A stretch of 64,000 nt of DNA, from the NCBI GenBank assembly GCA_036897525.1, contig JAYMTJ010000036.1:1-64000 (forward strand), in the 5' to 3' direction. The number at the start of each line of letters is the position of its first letter. Positions within the stretch are counted from its first letter, which is position 1. The notes below the pieces were generated by a model, which searched no databases, was not told where the DNA came from, and saw only the letters and a program-made list of their open reading frames with translations. Of the stretch, positions 35,601-46,400 are shown in pieces. Position numbers and translations under genes: made by a program. The stretch is from Pelargonium x hortorum. Lineage: Eukaryota > Streptophyta > Magnoliopsida > Geraniales > Geraniaceae.

Positions 35601-38325
35601 AGCTATATAATATGGCAGGTGCCCTTCATTTAGGGTATTTCAGGGAAGAAATATCTGGGCTATATTGTTGGCTTTATTTAGGAAAAAACACGCGTAAGCT
35701 TAGCTTATATACCTCCTTAGGGTTGCAATTAAATATACATTTCCAGAGAAAGATAAAGGAATACTCTGCTTAATCCAAACTCTATTTACTATTTAAAGAA
35801 TGTATTTGAAAAAAAAAAAAAGGGGTCTTCCGCGGACTTTTGTTCTGAATTGTGAGCGCGGCCCTTAGATGCTATATTCCAATAATTGAATTAAACGGAA
35901 ACTCTGTAGATTAGTTTTGTACTTAGGGAGGTTATATAGCGGATAGTTTAGAGGGCGTGGAATTAGTACCAAACCCTTGATAATAGGCTTTTCATTTGGA
36001 ATATACAGTTGAGCCTACGGATAACCTTTTCTTCCTCTGTCCGGCTTAGTATAAAAACAACAAGAAACCCGCTCAACTGAGAACAGCGGCAATCACTTCC
36101 TATCCTAACATTCAACCCAAGAACCTCAGCTACTAACTCAGTCCTAAAAAGAAAGAAGGAAGAATAACCAAACTACATATATAAAGATACAAAGGTACAG
36201 CGGCTTCAAACCCTTTTAAGTCCTACCCGTTAATAAAATAAAATATAATAAAGTCCAAGACATAACTTAGTGTTGGTTAGATCAAAAGGAGCCCTCTTTC
36301 TTTAGGTTCTATGAGACTCTCGTTCGCTTGTGGTAAACTTTGCACAGTTTTAAGGCTTCCCTTTTTCATTCATATTACCAGAAGGAGCTCTAGACACTCG
36401 ATTATATATCTTAAGAATCCCTACTTTATAGTAAAGGTAGACCGTTTAATTCAAAGCACGTTATGTTGTTTTTTATACCTATCGACATCCGTGTATCTAT
36501 CGTATGGCTTTAACAAAAAAGATAGAGCTGTGTTTGCACTTGGATTACTTCTCAAAATTCGAGATTGGCGCTCAAGTAAAGGCTTATTAAAAGGATTCCT
36601 TATCTGTCATTTGAACTGGGAGAGTCCTTATTGAGCGGAGGAATAGTAAATCCTATATAATATAATAAAAGAAGGGGTTTTAATAAAGCCGGATAACTAG
36701 CATATTTCTGTTAATACAGTAAATCTTAGAAAAAATGGCTTTTTCAATTTTAGCACCCTATCAGAGTCTTAGCACGTATGTATCTCTTAGAGCGAATCTT
36801 TCTTTATTTCTGGTAAGGGAGTGGTAAGAAAATCTTCCTTTCTTTTGCCGACTCTATATTCCTATTTCCTTAGGAGAGTGTTTAGGAAGGAGACTCATAA
36901 TTCTAAATCTTAAACCGGAATAACTATAGGAATTGCAGCTAATGATTTTAATGAACAGGCAGGCGCTATCTGTATTTGGTTAGTGCTTTTCTTTCCTTAT
37001 CAGCTAATAGCTAAATACAATGTAAAATCCCCAGCTTGATAGATGGTTTTCTATATTTCCTTAATCCTTTAAAAATTATAGTTTCGACAGTTCCGGGGTA
37101 TAGAATTTTAAAGAAATCGGCTCCTCCTTAGTCTTCTTAATAGCTAAGATCAAACTTCTAAACAAGTGAGGACAGGTTTATAGGGAAGTTCCTTTAACTG
37201 GTAGCTATGCTTTTGAGTCTCCAGCCTTTAGGATTCCAAAATTCTGTAGATATTTGTAAGAATTCTTAAACAAGGCTCTAATTAGAAGCAGCTTTCTTGC
37301 TTTATGGCATGCTAGCTTTACCGGAATTGAAATGTAAATTAATAAATATCAAGGAATTAAATGTAAAGGCTCTAAATGAGGTCTATAAGTCTTTCCTTTT
37401 CTCTGGGGTATATAACCCAGCTTACCAGCTTAACTGAGGATAAAATTATGGAGAATCATTTCGAGGTTTTATCTGGCAGGATTAGAATTCCTTACTTTCA
37501 TGTCTAATGGTATAGCCCTTTCTATAATGGTTTCCCTCTACCAACTTGTCTTCTAAACCAGTCTCGGGTATAAAGTATTATTCTGTAAAAACTAATTGAA
37601 TTCCGGTATACAAATAGAGTGTACTTTTGGACCAACCAACTCTAAATCAACATTTCCTAACCTGTCAATTTAGGGGTTTGTATTCTGTAAATAAAAGAAC
37701 CCAAATCGAACTACATAACCTCTTGCACTTTTGCTTGTGTAAATAACACCTTTTAAAAAACACTTGTAAGTACATTTCATAGATCAACTTCTTCCAAACT
37801 AACCTCTGTAGCTTGTAACCCGGCATAGCTCTTTCTTTGTAAAATTAGCAAATAATAGATAACGGATTTTCTAATTCTTTTTGGATAGCTGGTAAAGGCT
37901 CAACAGATTCTTATCTTATTCCTTGTTTATCTCAAACAACTAGTTTCAATTTGAAATATGGAATAGTAAAGCTCCCTGTCCTCAGATATAGATGACTCAT
38001 TAAGTTACACCAAAAAAACCTATATTACCCGGAGCACCCATTAAGGGGAAACACCTTGTACATAATTCACCCAAGAAAGTACAGTCCTGTTGTGAGATAT
38101 AATAAAATTAAGATTTTTATACTTTTCAGTCCAATTTATATAAAAAAGAAACTTATTCTAGATTTAAATCAGACTTTCTCTATGCTCTCCTATGGATTTC
38201 AAACAGCACCCATTCATTATATAGATATATTAGGAAAAGTCCGTCTATTTACTGAGATACCCATTTCTTACTTTCTTAATTTAATGAGGTGGTCCCTACA
38301 AAAAAGTACTAACTAAAAAAGCAAA
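32691..38325. other. AT-rich gene-free spacer
   Basis: No gene recognised. The longest frames are 36311-36634 (+, 107 codons) and 32888-33205 (-, 105 codons). Neither resembles a known family, and several frames of this size are expected by chance at about 35% GC. A 13-base A-run lies at 35809-35821 and a near-palindrome TCAAGGGAGCTCCTTGA at 33574-33590. Confidence 0.6.
33574..33590. repeat. GC-centred near-palindrome
   Basis: TCAAGGGAGCTCCTTGA is self-complementary except for one extra G in the left arm. A smaller symmetrical word, AGCTTAAAAAGCT (33543-33555), lies 18 bases upstream. Confidence 0.5.
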
Positions 38326-38400
38326 GCGCGCTCTGTAGGACTTGAACCCGCCACCTTACATAATTTATATCGTGTGTTATACCACTTTAAAACTTACTTG
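38326..38400 (-). pseudogene. trnW-like relic
   Basis: The minus-strand 3' part reads GGGTTCAAGTCCTACAGAGC, close to the T-arm and acceptor of plastid-derived trnW-CCA (GGTTCAAATCCTACAGAGC). A D-arm-like AGTGGTATAAC lies at the right distance. The anticodon arm has diverged with no readable CCA, and the 5' acceptor no longer pairs. The trnW assignment rests on the 3' part only. Confidence 0.45.
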
Positions 38401-40889
38401 GTGTTCACTGTTTACCCTCTATTAAATTTAACTTAATGTAAGTTCTAAGATATGATATCCGTGAGTTTTCAAGTACAAAAGAAATAGTTGAATGTAAAGA
38501 GTAACCCATTACGCTTTAGACACTCTATACAGCGCTCCCTCCTATATTAATAATTAATAAGTTTGCTTATAATAAAAGTAAGAGTTATCTGATACCTTGT
38601 TATGTCAAAGAAATCTCATTTGAAATACTTTTCTATTTTAGAGTTTCCGACAGGGAAGTCTGTAGGGTTAGTAATGAGAGCGCCCGTCATTTGTCTTTTT
38701 ATATGAGGCAAGCAAGCGTTTTGCAGTTGTATCCTTATGCTTTGTTATATACCATAATACTATAGACTTACTGGGATAGGAGCCGCAGTTACGAAAGCAA
38801 GGAGTCGGTCTAAGGGGTTTCTATACCCTCACACCCTTTAAGTCCCTTATCTATATTAAAATGAGGCAATAAATTAGAGTGGTAGCTAACCCTGTTAACA
38901 CTAAACGGTAGTTATCCTGAGTTTTTACAGTTCGAGAAAACAGAATATGGAAATAAGGTTTTGTTTTTGTATCCCTTAACGAAAATCCAGGATTTATAAT
39001 AGTATTAAAGAACAGGTATCGCCAGTACGTATTAAATGTGCCATAAATATGGGATACTCCGTAAACTGCTTTAGTGTGGGTTCGAGTTCTAATAAATACT
39101 AAGGAGAGCCTTTCGATTCAGAATGGAAAATAGGGAGCCTCGTAGATTATGCTTCGTCTACCCCCCGTCTAGCTAGGGGTTGGTATAATATTTTCTGCTG
39201 TTGATAGTAAGGTATCCCTTTTCAGAGGGAACTCTACTAACGGATCCATTGCTAGAGCCTGTAAAAGCGCTCCATGTTTAAGCAATGTTTTTGTAGTTTT
39301 AAATTCCCAGCAGTATGCCGAATACCTCTTAAAGAATCTAACAGTATTTAATCCGGTAAAAGGGTTTTCTAAAGCATATCTACTTAACTTATTAGGTTTT
39401 TCCTGAGCTTATATTTTAGGTAGGGTCTGTCAAGTTCTAGTATCTATTGTTGTACCAGAAAAGAGTCTATATCTCTTGATATAAACTAAACTTTCCAAGA
39501 ATGAATTAAGAGAATGTAGTTAATAAATAGGATAGCCTGCCTTGGCTTTATAATTGAAGTTTTATCTCAATCTAAACTAAGGCCTTAATTAAACAACAAG
39601 GCATGTATGGTTCTCCTTTACTAAGTTCAAAACGGGGCTCGCTAATATTAAGAATCTTCTTTGTTTCAGTAAGAGACTGATAGCGAGTAGAGTAATCTAC
39701 AACTTACCTTAGCTTAATGTTTTAATTCTAATCATAAGTTTAGGGATTCGCTTAACTTTGGGGGAGACTTAGGAGAACCAAGAATGACAAATTACTTAAC
39801 AATAAAGGCAAATACTAAGGAAAACACTAACCAAAATGTTCAATACACTCTAGCAAGCCCAACCGATTAATAATTGTAATATACAAAAGCAAGCCCTAAA
39901 AGTCAAGGTTTTAAACCCTGTATATTCCTGTTTATTTTATTGTATATCAGAATTTCGAAAACCCCTTTGATAATAATTAATACACCTACATGCTCACTAT
40001 ACAATTATAGAATTTATCTTAAGAGTTTAATACCCGGGAACTTCCTGTTAAGACGAAATTATTCAGAAAAAACTATGTCCTAAGCATTTCTCAAGAATAA
40101 TAAGATAATTCACAAGACTCTTATTTTCTTATTTAATGAAACTCGTCTAGAACCTTGTTCTTAAGTTCTGGCGTTTAGTCTCCCTTTCAGTTTACTTCTT
40201 TTTTGAGAAATCCCTTGTCTTAATAAACGGGCTGTAGGGACAGAGTGCTCCTCCGTTTGAAAGTATCTTACTAAATAAACTCTAGAAATTTATACAAACT
40301 ACAATGGAACCCCTTATAGGAGTATAGGGAAGACACCCCTTAAACTAAACTCCAACCTAATATCCGAGTAAATGAACTTTTTCTAATTATATATTAAAAT
40401 AGAAAGTTATCAACCAACAGATATGGCGTATTCGCTTTAGTGTAGATGTTAATTAATAGTGTAGTAATTAAAAAAACTTAAATGAAAGGCTGGTTAGACT
40501 GCGGATGCCTTGCGGAAAGTTTAAAGAAACCATAAGGGATCGAGCATAGGTTTACTTACCTCAAAAATACCTTAAAAAACAAATTACATAAGGTAAATAA
40601 GGTAAGCAACCCATACTGAGTGTTTTGCCTGCTATTTTATTAGGTAATCTGAGGGCAAGGTATTTATACGATCAACCAAAATAAGTCAAAACCAAGGTAT
40701 CCTGTGGAGTAGATCCGATTACTTTGCTAGCGCATAGCTATAGTTACATATAGGTACAAAAAGTATGGTTTGTCTAATAGCAAGAGTTATATGAACACAG
40801 CTTTCAGCTGATATTAAGCCAAGTTCAAAAATGACTTATATAGAACAATAAAAGTCAAACATTGTGTATGGCAATAGGTTATACCAGGC
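38401..40889. other. AT-rich gene-free spacer
   Basis: No gene seen. A T-loop word GTGGGTTCGAGTTC lies at about 39076-39089 (plus), without a clear D-arm. Confidence 0.55.
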
Positions 40890-40975
40890 GGAGGAATAGC
40901 TTAAGAAGGCATTGGTTTGCTAAATCAACAAACAAAACGCTGTTGTATCGTGGGTTTAAATCCCACTTTTCTCCG
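40890..40975 (+). tRNA. trnS-GCU: tRNA-Ser (GCU), D-arm shortened
   Basis: This matches the native plant mitochondrial tRNA-Ser(GCU), which reads AGY serine codons. The acceptor GGAGGAA pairs with TTTCTCC over 7 bp, and a discriminator G follows at 40975. The anticodon arm contains GGTTTGCTAAATC with anticodon GCT in the 7-base loop TTGCTAA. A class II variable region follows with possible ACAA/TTGT pairing. The T-arm GTGGG-TTTAAAT-CCCAC is perfectly paired. From memory the usual plant T-stem is ATGGG/CCCAT, so the first pair differs on both sides (compensatory). The D-arm is about five bases shorter than usual (GCTTAAGAAGGC), and one extra T lies between T-stem and acceptor. It may be a working but reduced tRNA or a fairly young pseudogene. 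A decayed tRNA-like copy follows after 24 bases on the same strand. Confidence 0.8.
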
Positions 40976-40999
40976 AGCATATCATAGCTATCTTTTGGG

Positions 41000-41073
41000 A
41001 TGTACATTGGGGTTGGTAGAGCACTGGAAGATGAACCGGATGGCCACAGGTTCAAGTCGTATTCGTAGTAATT
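41000..41073 (+). pseudogene. trnK-like tRNA relic next to trnS
   Basis: The run from GTTGGTAGAGCA through ACAGGTTCAAGTC (41012-41058) aligns with plant mitochondrial trnK-UUU, as I recall it, at about 37 of 47 bases. The D-loop and T-loop words are intact. The anticodon loop reads AAGATGAA (8 bases between CTGG and CCGG) rather than CTTTTAA, so it would not read lysine codons. The 3' end no longer pairs with the 5' acceptor. In other plants trnS-GCU often sits beside trnF and trnP, so decay from one of those cannot be excluded. Confidence 0.5.
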
Positions 41074-42163
41074 AGGCCAGAAAACTTTTTTCAGATATAA
41101 AAGCCCATAAACAATGTTTTTCTTAATCTCAGAATTACTCTATAATGTATCACTTTATTTTAAGTTAACTAAACTAAGATTGCTCTATGTCCTAAATAAA
41201 AAAACTCGGGGGTATAAAAGCTTCCTATTATATATAATAACAGACTCACAAGAAAGTTTTGGTTCACAAGGGTCTAAAAGCACAACTAGGGATATTATGG
41301 TTATCTACTCGAGCGGCTCTTTTTTTGTGACTCAGCATGGTTCTTTTCACACGACATAGGTTTTCGAATGGTTTGTATTTGGTTGTATATTTATGTCTAT
41401 TCTATGCTAAAAGTCAAACTGAACAGTATCTTTACTCTAGAGTAGCAAGTAACATAGCAAATTGAAGTACTATTTCAATTTCTTTTTCTATTTCAGTTAT
41501 CAAGGCAAGGGTTTAAGGTTCTACTTCTTGTAGTATCAGGTATATATATCTTAGCCTTCCTTAATTCTTTGGCTCTGAACTCCCCGACCATCCACCGGAA
41601 AGCAATATAAGAATTTCTTCTTTGTAGGATAGTATTAAAACAAATCACTGAATTCTATCTGATGCTAGTGTGCTAGTGCATGGCGTGGGGGAGGAGCCCT
41701 TATATCTATCTGCCGTATACCTATGTCATAAGAGAGTTAGTGGTTTTTTAGCGGATAAAACTTTTTTTTAGTTATAATAAAAAAAAGCATAAATATATAA
41801 AGAACAGAGCAAAAGCTAGGAAAGTAGAGTTGATTTTAAGCTCCTAGAATAAAGTTCAAACTGGATTTCGGTTTTTCCCCAGCTGCCTCGTCTAGTTAAC
41901 ATCAGAAATAACAGGATAACCCTTTAATAATTATATAAATCAAGGGAACCCTACTAAGGACTACTATTTGGGTTTGTTGGACCCTTAGCCTTAAATAAGC
42001 CCCCCCAAATATGATATCTAAAAAGTCTCCTACTTCCTACTTGCATACTCTTTTTTCGCGTGTTGACCTTAAATAGCTAATATCGAACAGCTACTTGCTA
42101 CTCAAACTAGAAGAAGATCTTAAGCTTTCTATAAAGATCCTGGGTTTGGAATAAAACAAGTTG
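41074..42163. other. AT-rich spacer, no gene called
   Basis: An 81-codon frame (41114-41359 +) follows the tRNA pair but matches nothing I know. A CATAAGAGA word at 41727-41735 resembles a plant mitochondrial promoter core. Confidence 0.5.
41727..41735 (+). promoter_or_regulatory. CRTA-type mitochondrial promoter-like word
   Basis: CATAAGAGA preceded by an AT-rich stretch. There is no gene downstream, so it is only a candidate and likely chance. Confidence 0.15.
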
Positions 42164-42232
42164 ATAAGCACACGGCTTGAACCTATGTCCACTAGGCAAT
42201 AAACGAATGCTCTAACCTGGAGCTTCAGTGAA
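42164..42232 (-). pseudogene. tRNA-like relic
   Basis: On the minus strand the D-arm AGCTCCAGGTTAGAGC has a 4-bp stem (GCTC/GAGC) and a 7-base loop. The T-arm ACATAGGTTCAAGCCGTGT has four of five pairs around GTTCAAG. The intervening GCATTCGTTTATTGCCTAGTGG is similar to the anticodon region of trnK, but the stem is not paired and the loop cannot be assigned. The acceptor arms do not match. This is among the better-preserved relics. Confidence 0.45.
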
Positions 42233-42258
42233 GGGAAGGGAAAATCTGTCTTAATTTC

Positions 42259-42271
42259 AATATCATAAGAG
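42259..42271 (+). promoter_or_regulatory. CRTA-type mitochondrial promoter-like word
   Basis: AATATCATAAGAG resembles the dicot mitochondrial promoter core (ATATCATAAGAGA), differing at the last base. No gene is recognised downstream; low confidence. Confidence 0.2.
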
Positions 42272-43386
42272 TCCCTTAGTAAAAAAGGGAGCTGTTTTTA
42301 AAGTAAAAATAACAAAATAAAAGAGGTCAAAGAGTCTCTAAAAGAAATTATATCCAAGTATGAAGCTATCTTAAACTAAGCCTTGTACTTGAGCTCGGGC
42401 CTATTAGATTTTATATATAGAATTCCGATAGAAAGAGAAATTCCTCTACTAAATAATTAGAATAAAGATATAAAATATCCTAAATAAGAAATTCCTATGG
42501 TAATTCATGAAAATATTAGAGGTTAGACTCTAAACCTAAGCCCAACACAAAATGACAAGAGACTCCTGGGCAGTTTTGGAGATAAGTGCCCCTTGAGAAA
42601 GATAGACAGAATGCTCCTAAAAGATATATACTAACTCCTACACTGGCGGAGCCCCTAATTGGTTCATATACGACTACAGGAAAATACAACTGCTCAATCC
42701 CTAATAGGAGATTTATCCTGTTCCCGAAAATGGTGGAGCATCATGTGGGACCGGCAGCTCCTTAAAACCCTTTAGAACCCTTAATACGGCACGGCACTAT
42801 TTAAAAGGACTCTTAGGAAAGACCCAAAAGAGAATCCTCAGGGGAACTCCTACTATAATTATTATAAAACTTAGGCGGGAGCTGCCAAATCTAAATGAAA
42901 AGCTAAAACGCTCTGTATCATCAAATGGGAATATCTCCTTCACAATAACCGGATACTATATAGATTTTCATGATAGCTGCTTTGTCTTTGTATAGGAATT
43001 ACTATAGAAAGAAAAACTCTAAGAATTTCATTTTATAGGTTCCGAGCTCGAGTCTATTAGAAACCCAGTTACTCGAGGATGTGTGCAATCAGGGATTATC
43101 TTTTCAGGCAAGCCACGTAATCCATACTTGTTGTAGCAGAGCTTAATCTAGAACTACGTTAAGTGTTTGTATCCATAATATTCAGGATTATTCATAAAAA
43201 AATGACACGAATACCTTGAATAGTGCGTATTTATAGTTGTAGGACAGAGATTTTACAGATAGATATATATATAGATATTCAACCAATTGTCATTCGGCAC
43301 TAATCTCAATTTTTTTGATATCGCATTAAAGTAGGACAGCTTTAAATGAAAAGCAGGTAATAATACAGCTAAGAAGAGGGGTCTTA

Positions 43387-43453
43387 TAGGGTCTAGCAAG
43401 ACTTGAACCCATGACATTTATACTACGATTACTTTGATCTACCATCGTCTGGT
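43387..43453 (-). pseudogene. tRNA-like relic
   Basis: On the minus strand a D-arm-like GACGATGGTAGATC (43436-43449) is followed at tRNA spacing by the T-arm GTCATGGGTTCAAGTCTTG (43397-43415; four of five pairs). TAGACCC follows as a 3' acceptor. The 13-base T-loop word GTCATGGGTTCAA recurs at 63581-63593. The anticodon arm is not paired and no identity can be given. Confidence 0.4.
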
Positions 43454-46400
43454 AAAAACGAAAATTGTGTTCTTATAAATCCGTAAGAGTACTACATCTT
43501 TTACTTGAGTGTTTGTTTTGGAAGACATTTTTTATTTAAGTGATTCTCATTTCGATTACCTTGTCTTTTGTAAATGATTCATATTACATACTCTTTAGGC
43601 TAGGAAATAGACTTTCAAAAGGATTCGGTAAAAGACCCTGTGTAGAGCAAAATAGACTCTAGAATAGGGTTATCTAAGAATTAAGAAAAGGGATATTATT
43701 AAGGTAATAGAGTTCCGACCTAAGTTAAGTACAATGACAATGGTAACTGGCTGCAAAATATCAAAAAAGGTATTTACTGACTGGAATTTCATTCATTTAC
43801 TACTAAACCGAAAGATGCTTCTAAACTGAGTTGATTTACAATGTTGAATTCTTAGGAGAAATCCAAAAGCTGTGCTGACCAAAAGGATTCGCAAAGAGTA
43901 GAGACAATTTCCTGCATCACAAGTAGACTTTTGTCTTAAAAGGAAATAGGTGCAACTAAGACGAATAGTAACACAACATCTAGACTAGAATGGGGGTATT
44001 CCTAAAGGTTGGTGGGACCTAACATAGATAGACAAGGCTAAATTACGAGTTGCTGGGGTCTATCAAATAATAGATTTTGCTCTTACTAGGTATCCGGTGT
44101 AATAATTAACCATATATTTAAGAACGGGGGATACTACTTTATAGTATAGAAGTAGGTACATAATACGGAGTACGCTATAGGAATAGGAGGAACCACCTGG
44201 AAAGATATTCCAATAAAATTAATAAACTTTGCATACAAGGACTCGATATAAGAGGGGAACCCAACCCTGAAATTTGTACCTCTATGAAGAAGTCTATTAA
44301 CCCCTGGGCAGGGAAAAGCGTATAGAACTTTTGTAACTACAAGTGCATAAACTCTTCCCTCTAAACTCTGGAAAACCCAAATCTCGATGTAGAATACCCC
44401 CGTTTCAATATATGTATATAACCGGAATACATAGTCAATAAGAATTATAAAAAAACAAAAAGGAATTACAGTAGTTGGCTCCTTAGCTAAAAGGGGGTCA
44501 GATTGGACTCTATTTTCTTTGTCCTGAGAATATAAGATACTTTTTATTAGGAATTGGAAACTGGATTCTCTGCTTATTCATAGCCTTAATCTTAATACCT
44601 AGAGTTAGACCTGTTCTGTGGAGCTTTGTCTTATGGAACTTAGTACCTGTCTTGATAATAACACCCTTCTGAGAACCTCGACTTATTATACATTGTACCT
44701 AAGTCGACCCTTGCCTTATCCAAGTGTATTTGGGTTCCTCTTCTCCCTTATGGTTTAATAGGTCTAGTAGCTTCTACTAACAGAAAGTTCGTAGTTCATA
44801 AAGGGCGATTTGGACTTCTTGTTATTGAGCAAGCCTTGTTAGGACTCTCTGTGTTGCAAAAACGTACCCTTTTCAGAAGTAGAACGGGCCCATAAAAGAG
44901 ACTGAATCCAGCAGAAACTCAAAAGGCTCCTTTTAAATTACGGGTAACACGGGTAGGACTCACTCCCTTTTTATAGAAGGAGTCTAGGAGTGAAGAGTCA
45001 TTTAGAGATTAAAGGCTTTGTTCGGGAGTTAGATTGTAATTTAATAAATAAGGTAGAGGGGTTTACCCCGGATACTTATTGGGTTATAGGTTTCTATTAG
45101 TAGTGGGTTAAGTCCAAACAAAAAAAAGTTGTTCCTATCTTGATATAGTGTTTGTACTAAGTAATGGAGCTAACCCGGGTAACGGCATACCTACAGAACT
45201 TCTTTTAAGGAAGTTAGCAGCTACGTGTATTCTTAAAAAAAGGAATTGCGAGTCGTTTTTTGCTATAATTTAGGATAGCAGTTCCGCCTTTCTCATTCAA
45301 AACGGAGGTCAACAAGTTAGGCAACAACTCAACAACAACTCAAATTGTAGCTTCCGGTACAGATATACACAAGTATAATACCGCAGTTTTTTGTGGGAAC
45401 GCGGTAAACCATAAACAACGAGGAGTCTCCCCCTTTTATATAATAAGGAGCGGCTTTTAGAAAGTTATTTCCTGAACTAAGAAGGTTCGCTATACGACGC
45501 ATTTACTACTTGCAAGGGTCAAAGTCCCCCACAAAGTCCTAGATAACTGCTTTAAATACAGCACAGAAATCCCTTATAATCAATCAATTTTGGCTTGATT
45601 TTTTTTAAGTCCCTGCTCCTGCCGTACACTCTTGGATTATTTTTATACACTTTACTCTTGATACAAAAAGCCAAAATAGATGACTTTGCAGCTACGTACT
45701 ATTTCTTTTCTTTCCTTTTTTGTAAACCTGCCGAGGATCCCTCTACTCTAAAAATTAAGGAACAGACTGAAAAGTTAAGATTGACAAAGGACCTCTCATT
45801 TGTTAAATAAGGGAAGCACAACTCTTACTACGCTCTGATTAAGCCTTTCAACCCTACAGGGGATTACTACAAGTTGTATTAGAGAAGTACTCTAACCCCT
45901 ACCTTGTAGTTAAGGAGTAAACCCGAGCGAGGATCCCACGGCTATATCTACTAATAAAATGTTTACTCACCTGATTGTAAAAATCTTTTAAGTAAGCTGA
46001 ACTCCTAATTCTAAATTAAGATTTGAGAGAACCTTCTTTCTTTATATTTGTGCAAATTATTGAGCTCTTATATCCCGACTTTCCGAAAACTAATGTTGAA
46101 GGCAACAAACAAGTAGGGTTCTATACATTTGTAAGAATACTTGGTTAAAAAGTTTCAGTATTAGATACATAGGTTAGAAAATAGTTATATAATGGATTAA
46201 AATATGTAATGTAGGAATCCCGGCAATTCCCTTGCCAAAAAAAAGGCTTGCACTTTTCTTTTAGAGCTTCTAATTTTTAAGTCGCCAGGATACTTTGTAG
46301 TATTCTTACTTGCGTAAAAGAGTAGTTAATCTGGTTAAATCCAAGAGTAGGACCCCGTTTCAAGGCTCCAAAGGATTTTTTTAGATCCGGGTGCTAGAAT

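Noticed and set aside
36311-36634. 107-codon open frame, the longest in the AT-rich part apart from the rpoB fragment
   Set aside because: No recognisable family, no domain motif, and a few frames of this length are expected by chance in 64 kb at about 35% GC.
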